Source of the DNA: Gp6-AA40 sp963742105
GTDB lineage: Bacteria > Acidobacteriota > Vicinamibacteria > Vicinamibacterales > UBA2999
Reading direction: 5' to 3'
DNA length: 64,000 nt
Assembly (NCBI GenBank): GCA_963742105.1
Contig: CAVUKN010000001.1
Location: 62,001-126,000, forward strand
The notes beneath the pieces were generated by a model. It had not been told where the DNA came from. It worked only from the letters and a program-made list of their open reading frames with translations, and did not search any database. Positions 55,200 to 64,000 of the stretch are shown in pieces; position 1 is the first letter of the stretch; each line of letters starts with the position of its first letter. The position numbers and the translations under genes were made by a program.

Positions 55200-55201
55200 C
55201 G

Positions 55202-56497
55202 GTGGCGTTAATAGCCCTCGGCGTCTCGGGCGGCATCGGCGCCTATAAGGCCGTCGAAGTGTGCCGCGGGTTGCAGAAGCGCGGTCATGACGTCGTCGTG
55301 GTGATGACGCGGTCGGCAGCGAAGTTCGTCGGGCCACTCACCTTCGAGGCGATCACTCGCCATCCCGTCATCACCTCACAGTGGAAGCCGGGCGCGAACG
55401 CCGACATCGAACACATCGCGATCGCGGACTCGAGTGCGCTGCTGCTCGTGGCGCCGTGCACCGCGAATGTCATCGGCAAGTTCGCCAACGGGATTGCCGA
55501 CGACTTCCTCAGCTCGTTGTATCTCGCCACCAAGGCGCCCGTCCTGCTGGCGCCGGCGATGAACGTGAACATGCTGGCGCACGACGCGGTGCAGCGGAAC
55601 CTGCAGGTGCTGGCCTCTCGCGGCGTCCGCGTTGTCGAGCCGGGCGAAGGCTACCTGGCGTGTGGCTGGATCGGCAAGGGGCGCCTCGCCGAGCCGGACG
55701 CGATCGTGGATGCGGCGGTGGCGGTCTTGGCAGGCCGTTCCGAAGGTCCATCTGTGACCGCCGGCATTTCGTCGCATGCAGGACGAATCGCTCTGACCGG
55801 CGACGGCGCCATGAGCGCACTGCGCGGGTTGCGCGTCCTCGTGACGGCAGGTCCGACCTACGAGGATATCGATCCGGTCCGCTTTGTCGGCAATCGATCC
55901 AGCGGGCGGATGGGTTTTGCGATCGCCGCCGAAGCTACCCGCCGTGGTGCGCGCGTGAGCCTCGTTGCCGGCCCCACTCCGGTCGCGCCCCCGCCCACCG
56001 ATCGCCTGCGACGGACTCGCAGCGCCGCGGACATGCACGCGGCCGTGATGGAAGAGGCCCCGGCTGCCGACGTCGTGATCATGGCCGCCGCCGTTGCTGA
56101 CTACACACCGGAGACTCCCGTCAACGCCAAGATCGCCAAGGGCGATGGCCCGCTCACGCTGACCTTGCGCCGCACGCCGGACATTCTCGCGGAGCTGGGC
56201 GACCTGCGCGAACGACTGGGCGGTTCGCGCCCGCTGCTCGTCGGTTTTGCTGCCGAGACCGATGGGCTGCCTGCGAAGGCACGGGAGAAGCGGAAGCGGA
56301 AACGGGTTGATTTAATCGTCGCCAACGACGTGTCGCGACCCGACCGCGGGTTCGACGCCGCCACCAACGCCGTCACCATCGTCGGCGACCAGGGCGACGA
56401 GGACGTGCCGTTGCAGTCCAAGGAAGGCGTGGCCGCTGCGATCCTGGATCGGATCGAACGGCTGCTGGCCGTTCAGCCCTCCACTCCCCGGGCCTGA
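55202..56497 (+). CDS. coaBC: Bifunctional phosphopantothenoylcysteine decarboxylase / phosphopantothenate-cysteine ligase
   Basis: CoaBC makes 4'-phosphopantetheine for coenzyme A. The N-terminal flavin-binding decarboxylase half has LGVSGGIGAYKAVEVCRGL, the active-site His in ADIEHIAIADSSALLLVAP, APAMNVNML and a conserved Cys in GYLACGWIGKGRLAEP. The C-terminal ligase half has VLVTAGPTYEDIDPVRFVGN, SSGRMGFAIA and MAAAVADYTPETP. 431 residues, intact, from GTG 55202. The uracil-DNA glycosylase gene starts three bases after its stop. Confidence 0.95.
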   Translation: MALIALGVSGGIGAYKAVEVCRGLQKRGHDVVVVMTRSAAKFVGPLTFEAITRHPVITSQWKPGANADIEHIAIADSSALLLVAPCTANVIGKFANGIADDFLSSLYLATKAPVLLAPAMNVNMLAHDAVQRNLQVLASRGVRVVEPGEGYLACGWIGKGRLAEPDAIVDAAVAVLAGRSEGPSVTAGISSHAGRIALTGDGAMSALRGLRVLVTAGPTYEDIDPVRFVGNRSSGRMGFAIAAEATRRGARVSLVAGPTPVAPPPTDRLRRTRSAADMHAAVMEEAPAADVVIMAAAVADYTPETPVNAKIAKGDGPLTLTLRRTPDILAELGDLRERLGGSRPLLVGFAAETDGLPAKAREKRKRKRVDLIVANDVSRPDRGFDAATNAVTIVGDQGDEDVPLQSKEGVAAAILDRIERLLAVQPSTPRA

Positions 56498-56499
56498 CC

Positions 56500-57340
56500 G
56501 TGACACAGGATCACCTTCGAGATCATCTCGAGTTCCTCAAGGAACTCGGAGTAGACGGGATGCGCCAGGAGCCCGAATGGCGTCGCCGTCCGCTGATGCG
56601 CGCGCCGCAGTCCCTCGCGACCGCCCGTGCCCAAGCCTCAGAACCATCAGAACCCGCAGAACGTTCAGCACCCGCCTGAACCGGAACCTACGGCACCCCC
56701 GGCACGCTCGGCACCCCTTGAACCAGAACCCCCGGCACCCCCGGCACCCCCAGAACCCCTCATTCCTCTCCTCTCCTCTCCCTCTGCCGCCCTTGCCGCC
56801 CTCAAGACCGAGATCGGCCCGGCCTGCACGCGCTGCAAGCTGCACGCGCTCGGGAGGACGCAGGTGGTATTTGGCGTCGGCAACCCGCAGGCCGATTTGA
56901 TGTTCGTCGGCGAAGGGCCGGGAGCCGACGAAGACATCCAGGGCGAACCGTTCGTGGGCCGCGCCGGGCAGCTGCTGACGAAGATCATCGAGGCGATTGG
57001 CCTGCGCCGCGAGGACGTCTACATCGCCAACGTCATCAAGTGCCGGCCGCCTGGCAACCGCAACCCCGAACCCGACGAAGTGGCGCAGTGCGAACCATTC
57101 CTCTTCCGGCAGGTCGACATGGTGAAGCCGAAAGTGATCGTGGCGCTGGGCAAGTTCGCGGCGCAATGCCTGCTGCGGAGCACGGAACCGATCACGCGCA
57201 TTCGCGGCAAGGAGTTCAAGTACCGCGAGTCGATCCTGATGCCCACGTACCATCCGGCCTACCTGCTGCGAAATCCGTCGGCGAAGCGGGACGTGTGGGA
57301 GGACATGAAGAGAGTGCGCGCGATACTCGGGCGCGAGTAA
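56500..57340 (+). CDS. Uracil-DNA glycosylase family 4 (Fe-S type), repeat-encoded linker, one frame break
   Basis: The enzyme removes uracil from DNA. From GTG 56500 an N-terminal helix reads TQDHLRDHLEFLKELGVDGM. A Pro/Glu linker encoded by a word repeat follows, inside which the frame changes near 56665. The catalytic domain starts CTRCKLHALGRTQVVFGVGN with two Fe-S cysteines. FVGEGPGADEDIQGEPFVG carries the active site. YIANVIKCRPPGNRNPEPDE adds the third Cys and CEPFLFRQV the fourth. HPAYLLRNP closes the active site. This is the only break found to the right of 42.5 kb. Confidence 0.9.
56625..56765. repeat. ccccggcacc / cagaacc word repeat inside a coding region
   Basis: Cagaaccatcagaacccgcag and then cccccggcacccccggcaccc recur for 140 bases. 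All are within the glycosylase linker, producing PEPEP and PAPPAPPEP-type low complexity. Confidence 0.75.
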
Positions 57341-57413
57341 TGCAGAATGCAGAATGCAGAATGCAAAAAGAAGAAACACTCTTTGGCATTTAGCATTGGG
57401 CATTTGGCATTGA
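57341..57413. repeat. gcagaatgcagaatgc word repeat
   Basis: Three copies of tgcagaa are followed by opposite-sense words gcatttagcattgggcattt between two plus-strand genes. It is similar to 31596-31685. Confidence 0.75.
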
Positions 57414-57414
57414 C

Positions 57415-59712
<2,298 letters not shown>

Positions 59713-59727
59713 GCAGCAAGCACGACA

Positions 59728-59850
59728 ACTCCCAATCGGCTTCGCCGAGCCCAACTCCCAACTCCCAATTCATGATGCGCGTTGCGAGTGGGTGTTGCCT
59801 CTTTGGAAGTTGCAGGTTGCGCGTTGGCAGTTGGCTTTTTGGGAATCGGG
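59728..59850. repeat. caactcccaac word repeat at the priA / M50 junction
   Basis: Acaactcccaatcggcttcg and cccaactcccaactcccaat face ttggaagttgcaggttgcg and ttggcagttggctttttggg. It forms an inverted pair over a convergent junction. Confidence 0.8.
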
Positions 59851-59862
59851 AGTGATGCCCTT

Positions 59863-60756
59863 CTACTCCATCACGATCGCGGGCATGAAGCAGAGCGCGA
59901 ACATGACCACGGCCATCACCGCGAGCACTCGACGCGTCCGGTCGAGTGGCACGTCCTCGTCCCAGACGGGCGGATGCTGGTAGCCGATGAAGCTGATCAT
60001 CGCTACGGTGATCGCCGCCCACGGGACCCACGACCACGAATAGAAACAGAGACCGATCAGCCCGGCGATTGCCGCCAGCGTCACTCGACCACTCGGTCGG
60101 CCGAGAATCGTGTAGGAAATGTGCCCGCCATCGAGCTGAGCGATCGGAAACAGGTTGATGGACGTCGCCAGCATTCCGAACCATGCCGCCCACGCCATCG
60201 GGTGCAGGTTGAGCGTGAAGCCCGTTCCAATCCGGCCGAACTGGGTCCATGCCGCGAGCTTCAGGAGCAGCGGCTCGCCAAAGTTCACCACGTCGGCGCC
60301 CGGAGGGGGCATCGGGACGACATGGGACCAGTGCATCCCCACCCAGAGGAACGGGATCAGCGCGACGAACCCCGCGATGGGTCCGGCGATGCCGATGTCG
60401 AACAGCGCCTGTTTATGGGTGATTCGCTGTCGAATCCTGATCACCGCGCCCAGCGTACCGGAGGACAGAAACGGCCACGGCAGCGGAATGAAATAGGGCA
60501 GCGACGCGTCGACGCCGTAGTACCGGCAGGCGAAATAGTGCCCGAGCTCGTGCGATCCCAGAATGGTGAGGACAGGGATGCTGTAATAGAGTCCGTACGG
60601 GACCAGCGAACGGATAGAGTTGATGTCCGGCCCCGCGTAGCCCAGATACCAGAAGATGCCTGCCGCGGTCGTCGTGGCTGTGGTTGCGAGAAACAGCAGC
60701 GCACACATGACATAGCGCCGCGTTGGCTCCCGGCGGTAGGCCAGAACCGGTGGCAC
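59863..60756 (-). CDS. Membrane metalloprotease of family M50 (site-2 protease type)
   Basis: This polytopic zinc protease cleaves within or near membranes. The zinc site HELGHYFACRYYGVD lies in a hydrophobic context and the third ligand is in LFPIAQLDGGHISY. About seven hydrophobic segments are visible, and a GxxxP-type loop (LPYFIPLPWPFLSSGTLGAV) follows the HELGH helix. The GTG at 60756 is taken as the start. The same frame stays open and protein-like upstream to about 60850 (LRVDGFPGEFTLP), so about 30 residues may be missing because of an absent start. No sigma or anti-sigma factor is adjacent. Confidence 0.87.
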   Translation of the reverse strand: MPPVLAYRREPTRRYVMCALLFLATTATTTAAGIFWYLGYAGPDINSIRSLVPYGLYYSIPVLTILGSHELGHYFACRYYGVDASLPYFIPLPWPFLSSGTLGAVIRIRQRITHKQALFDIGIAGPIAGFVALIPFLWVGMHWSHVVPMPPPGADVVNFGEPLLLKLAAWTQFGRIGTGFTLNLHPMAWAAWFGMLATSINLFPIAQLDGGHISYTILGRPSGRVTLAAIAGLIGLCFYSWSWVPWAAITVAMISFIGYQHPPVWDEDVPLDRTRRVLAVMAVVMFALCFMPAIVME

Positions 60757-60855
60757 GAAGACGGGTTCGGTCGGAAGGGTGAACTCCCCGGGAAAACCGT
60801 CGACGCGCAGATCGGGCGTGTCCGGGAGCTCCGGACGGGATGCGTCCAGGGTCGG

Positions 60856-61125
60856 TTACCCGATATTCTGAAGGTCCTTGCCCGGCTTGAAGCGGATGGT
60901 CCGTCCCGGCGGGATGCGGACTTCCTTGCCGGTCCGCGGGTTGCGGCCGATGCCGCGCTTGCGGGGCTTCACCTGGAATACCCCGAAGCCGCGCAGTTCG
61001 ATCCGGTCGCCCCGCTGCATCGAGATCCGCATCGCGTCGAATACGGCGTCGACAGCCACCTCGGCCTTCACTTTGGTGATGTCCGCGATTTTCGAGACTT
61101 CGTTGACGATGTCGACCTTGATCAT
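60856..61125 (-). CDS. HU/IHF-family DNA-binding protein
   Basis: This 89-residue nucleoid protein bends DNA as a dimer. IVNEVSKIADITKVKAEVAV forms the helical body. GDRIELRGFGVFQVKPRKRG and ARNPRTGK-like GRNPRTGKEVRIPPG form the beta arm with the intercalating Pro. It ends FKPGKDLQNIG. The ATG at 61125 is preceded by GAGG. The group resembles IHF-beta as much as HU. It is divergent from der. Confidence 0.93.
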   Translation of the reverse strand: MIKVDIVNEVSKIADITKVKAEVAVDAVFDAMRISMQRGDRIELRGFGVFQVKPRKRGIGRNPRTGKEVRIPPGRTIRFKPGKDLQNIG

Positions 61126-61238
61126 GCGGGAGCAGCCTCTGCGGGAAAACACGTCGTTCGACTGGGATTCAATCCGTTCGGAGCCGCGTCGAACGACGGT
61201 AACTATCATAAAGAGAGCCACTTAGCCTGTCAACCTCC

Positions 61239-62750
61239 GTGCCAAAATCCCTGCCCGCCGTCGTGCTGGTCGGCCGCCCCAATGTGGGGAAATCGACCCT
61301 GTTTAACCGCCTCACCCGCAGCCGGCGGGCGATCGTCACCCCGATTCCGGGGACGACGCGCGACGTGATCGCCCAGCGCGTGGAGTGGGAGGGCGCGCAA
61401 TTCGAACTGACCGATACCGGTGGCATGTTCGGCGCGAGCGACGATCCGCTGCACGCGCTCGTGCTGGACCGCGGCCGCCGCGCAATTACCGATGCCGACC
61501 TGTTGGTGTTTGTCGTCGACGGGCGCGAGGGCGTGGTGCCCGGAGATGAAGAGATCGCCCGGGTCCTGCGTGAAGCCGACCGGCCTGTCCTGCTCGCCAT
61601 CAACAAGACAGATGACCGCCGAGCCCGAGTCGGCGCCCTCGAGTTCTACCAGCTTGGCTTCGACCCGGCGTTCGAGATGTCCGCCGAGCACGGTGAAGGC
61701 GTCGGCGACCTCCTCGACGCCATCGTCCAGCGTGTCGGCCGGGTCTCGCGACGCACGGCTGAGGACCCCGACGACGAAGACCATGATCTGCGAGGCATTC
61801 CGGCGGAAGAAAAGGAAACTTCGATCGCCATCATCGGTCGTCCCAATGCCGGCAAGTCATCACTGGTGAACCGCCTCCTTCGCGAGGAGCGGATGATTGT
61901 CAGTGAGACGCCCGGGACGACCCGCGATGCCGTGGACACGCTGATGACCTGGCACCGACGCAAGTTCCGTATCGTCGATACCGCCGGCATCCGGCGGCCC
62001 GGGCGGGTGGCGCGCAGTGGTCCGCTCGAGTCGGTCAGCGTGCTGCTCTCGCGTCGCTCGATCGAAGAAGCCGACATCGTTGTCCTCGTGGTTGACGCGG
62101 AAGCCGGTGCGACCGATCAGGACGCGACGATCGCCGGCGAAGCCGACCGGCTGGGCAAGGGCGTCATCATCGTGGCGAACAAGTGGGACCTGATGAAGGA
62201 TCGCGGTCCCGATTTCGTGAAGGAGTTCGACGAGACGCTGCGCCGGCAGTTGAAGTTCCTGGACTATGCGACGGTGCTCCACATCTCCGCGCGGACAGGC
62301 GAGCGGGCGTCGAAACTGCTCGAGGCCATCGACAAGGTGTCGGCATCGCGGCGACAGCGGGTCACGACGGGCGACCTCAACCGCTTCGTCGAGACCGTCA
62401 CGGCGGCGCACCCTCCCGCCAGTCCTGGTCATCGTCACGTTCGCGTCCTGTATGCGGCGCAGACCAGTGTCGAGCCACCCACGTTCGTGTTCTTCACGAA
62501 TGTGGCGACCAGCTTTCATTTCTCTTATGTGCGCTTTCTCGATAACCGGATCCGCGAGGAATTCGGTTTCCTGGGAACGCCGATCCGCATTCAGGTCCGG
62601 GCGCGCCGGCGCAAAGAGATGGAGAAGGCGGCCGAGGATTCCGGTCGACACCGTTCGAAGACGTCAACGGGCGCTGGCGCTCGAAAGGGATCGCCCGGGG
62701 GAGTGAAACGAACGCGGGCCGCCGCCAGCAGACCGCGGAAGAAGCGGTGA
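61239..62750 (+). CDS. der: Ribosome biogenesis GTPase Der (EngA)
   Basis: Der is a double-GTPase needed for 50S assembly. The first G domain has VVLVGRPNVGKSTLFNRL, PIPGTTRD, DTGGMF and INKTD. The second has IIGRPNAGKSSLVNRLL, ETPGTTRD, DTAGIRRPGRV and NKWDLMK. The C-terminal KH-like domain ends with RIQVRARRRKEME and a long Lys/Arg/Ser-rich tail. 503 residues from GTG 61239, intact. The linker between the G domains carries an acidic PDDEDHDL patch. Confidence 0.95.
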   Translation: MPKSLPAVVLVGRPNVGKSTLFNRLTRSRRAIVTPIPGTTRDVIAQRVEWEGAQFELTDTGGMFGASDDPLHALVLDRGRRAITDADLLVFVVDGREGVVPGDEEIARVLREADRPVLLAINKTDDRRARVGALEFYQLGFDPAFEMSAEHGEGVGDLLDAIVQRVGRVSRRTAEDPDDEDHDLRGIPAEEKETSIAIIGRPNAGKSSLVNRLLREERMIVSETPGTTRDAVDTLMTWHRRKFRIVDTAGIRRPGRVARSGPLESVSVLLSRRSIEEADIVVLVVDAEAGATDQDATIAGEADRLGKGVIIVANKWDLMKDRGPDFVKEFDETLRRQLKFLDYATVLHISARTGERASKLLEAIDKVSASRRQRVTTGDLNRFVETVTAAHPPASPGHRHVRVLYAAQTSVEPPTFVFFTNVATSFHFSYVRFLDNRIREEFGFLGTPIRIQVRARRRKEMEKAAEDSGRHRSKTSTGAGARKGSPGGVKRTRAAASRPRKKR

Positions 62751-62754
62751 ACAT

Positions 62755-63978
62755 GTGAGACGTCCAGCGATTCTCCTCGTCGTGCTGGCGGGCATCGCTG
62801 TCAGCCTGGCATACGCCCAGTCGCCCGGGAGCAGTCGTGTTGCGCCGCTGGCGGACCGCGACCTGACCGATCAGCATCGGGCCATGATCGCGTCCTACGT
62901 GCGCGGAGGCGTCGTCACCAATGACATCCGCACCCTGTTGAACCATCCGGGTTCGCTGCCGGGCGTGATGCCCTTCTGGAATTACATCGCCTTCGAGTCG
63001 ACCCTTCCTGCTCACGATCGCGCGGTTCTCATGCTGCGCACGGCGTGGCTCTCGCGCTCCGGATATCTCTGGGCGAAGTACGCGACCGCGGCGAAGCCAC
63101 TGCTCACGCCCCTCGATCTGCGTCGGATTCAGGCGGCAGCCGTCGTGCCGGAAGACTCGTTCGACGTGAACCTGCTTCGCGCCGCCGATGGTCTTCATCG
63201 CCAGTCGTTCGTAGACGATGACACATGGATGGCGCTCGACGCCCGCTACGACACCGAGCACCTGATGGACATCGTGTTTACCGTGGCCGAGACGACGATG
63301 CTCGCCGGCATGGTGAACAGCCTTGGCGTCCCCGCCGACCCGGAGTTCGACGCGCCGCCGCCGGCGTGGGCATTCCAGGGGAATCTGGTGCGAACTCATC
63401 CCACTCTTCGCGTGCCCCGTATTCCCCCGCTGGACCAGACGTTCTGGACGGGGGAGCTCCGCGCGCTGCTGGACCCTGACGCGACGGGGCGTCCGATCGC
63501 GGCGGTGTACCGCACATTTGCGCAGCATCCCGCGTTGTATCGCCCGCGTCAGGATCTGTCCGAGTACATCCGGACGAAATCGACGCTCCCGCCGCGTCTG
63601 CGCGAGCTCGCCATTCTCCGCATCGGCGCGTTGTGCGGCTCCGATTACGAGTGGGGAGCGCACGCGCCGGCCGGCCGCGCGGCGGGACTGACGGCAAACG
63701 AGATTCGCCTGATTGCGACGACTCCGCTGGCCGGCGCCCCGGCAATGACCTTGCCCGGCTGGAACGGCGTCGACGCGGCCGTCGTCCGTTCGGTCGACGA
63801 GCTCTTCTCGGCCGACGTCATTTCCGCGCCGACCTGGACGACGTTGTCGGGGATGCTGGACAGCCGGCAACGAATCGATCTGCTGATCACGATCGGCGGC
63901 TATCGAATGGTGTCGATGGCGTTGAATACCTTTGGCGTGCCGCTCGAACCTGATAGTGAACAGATCCCGAACCGGTAG
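62755..63978 (+). CDS. Secreted protein with tandem carboxymuconolactone-decarboxylase-like (AhpD-like) domains
   Basis: A signal peptide (RRPAILLVVLAGIAVSLAYAQ) exports this 407-residue protein. It contains two related helical domains: the first around residues 60-200 (FWNYIAFESTLPAHDRAVLM, IVFTVAETTMLAGMVNSLG), the second around 225-395 (STLPPRLRELAILRIGALCG, LLITIGGYRMVSMALNTFG). Both end in the same I-x-x-V/I-G-x-Y/E-x-M pattern. One Cys is in GALCGSDYEWGAH, as in CMD proteins, but the CxxC of AhpD peroxidases is absent. The reaction is unknown. It starts five bases after der, from GTG. Confidence 0.82.
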   Translation: MRRPAILLVVLAGIAVSLAYAQSPGSSRVAPLADRDLTDQHRAMIASYVRGGVVTNDIRTLLNHPGSLPGVMPFWNYIAFESTLPAHDRAVLMLRTAWLSRSGYLWAKYATAAKPLLTPLDLRRIQAAAVVPEDSFDVNLLRAADGLHRQSFVDDDTWMALDARYDTEHLMDIVFTVAETTMLAGMVNSLGVPADPEFDAPPPAWAFQGNLVRTHPTLRVPRIPPLDQTFWTGELRALLDPDATGRPIAAVYRTFAQHPALYRPRQDLSEYIRTKSTLPPRLRELAILRIGALCGSDYEWGAHAPAGRAAGLTANEIRLIATTPLAGAPAMTLPGWNGVDAAVVRSVDELFSADVISAPTWTTLSGMLDSRQRIDLLITIGGYRMVSMALNTFGVPLEPDSEQIPNR

Positions 63979-64000
63979 ATCTGCCAGTTCCTGACCGGCT

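Noticed and set aside
59782..61368. Plus-strand ORF of 528 codons opposite the M50 protease and HU genes
   Set aside because: It crosses two minus-strand genes with clear motifs and begins inside a word repeat.

Overview
The window is GC-rich, tightly packed bacterial DNA that reads like a member of the Acidobacteriota, probably class Vicinamibacteria. Supporting this are a secreted VWFA-related protein of the acidobacterial type (17955-19256), many GTG and TTG starts, and a general gene set with no phage, plasmid or insertion-sequence genes. The taxonomy is inferred from gene content, not measured. No rRNA, tRNA or CRISPR array was recognised.

Layout. 1-7743: an ATP-grasp ligase and zinc metallopeptidase pair, an M3 oligopeptidase, a secreted unknown protein, a secreted protein with kinase-like motifs, arginase and a secreted O-methyltransferase. 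7800-12841: receiver-hemE-hemG, then a block of two unknown proteins and a VTT membrane protein. 12925-17897: pentose-phosphate genes pgl, zwf, gnd and rpiB, with a PilT-like ATPase among them. 17955-24496: VWFA-related protein, LysR regulator, DNA methyltransferase, two small unknowns, a D,D-carboxypeptidase and an FdhE-like protein. 24547-30216: glycogen synthase, trxA-trxB, mnmA and a cysteine desulfurase. 30397-38878: bactofilin, a methyltransferase-like protein, acyl-CoA dehydrogenase, glpX, an MFS transporter, hflX, a TPR/SLH lipoprotein and pgsA. 39050-53311: a surface polysaccharide cluster with a UXS-like epimerase, a priming phosphotransferase, six glycosyltransferases, a membrane-anchored trypsin-like protease, ugd, galE and an MsbA-like ABC exporter. 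53308-63978: yicC, gmk, rpoZ, coaBC, a family 4 uracil-DNA glycosylase, priA, an M50 protease, HU/IHF, der and a secreted carboxymuconolactone-decarboxylase-like protein.

Two features stand out. First, every convergent gene junction (eight of eight) carries a degenerate, word-like inverted repeat. Different junctions use different words, such as caactcccaac, gaattcagaattc, ggttctcgg and attggtcaat. The same kind of sequence also reaches into coding regions, namely the start of zwf, the end of the DNA methyltransferase, a linker in the uracil-DNA glycosylase and the zinc-binding module of PriA. Second, a secreted protein at 4721-5899 carries a protein-kinase-like lysine, an HWDNKPEN catalytic loop and a DLG motif.

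Many genes left of about 42.4 kb are broken by frameshifts. Wherever the intended reading can be rebuilt, the cause is one extra G or C. From 42.5 to 64 kb only one break was found. I treat these as sequencing or assembly errors and annotate whole genes across them.
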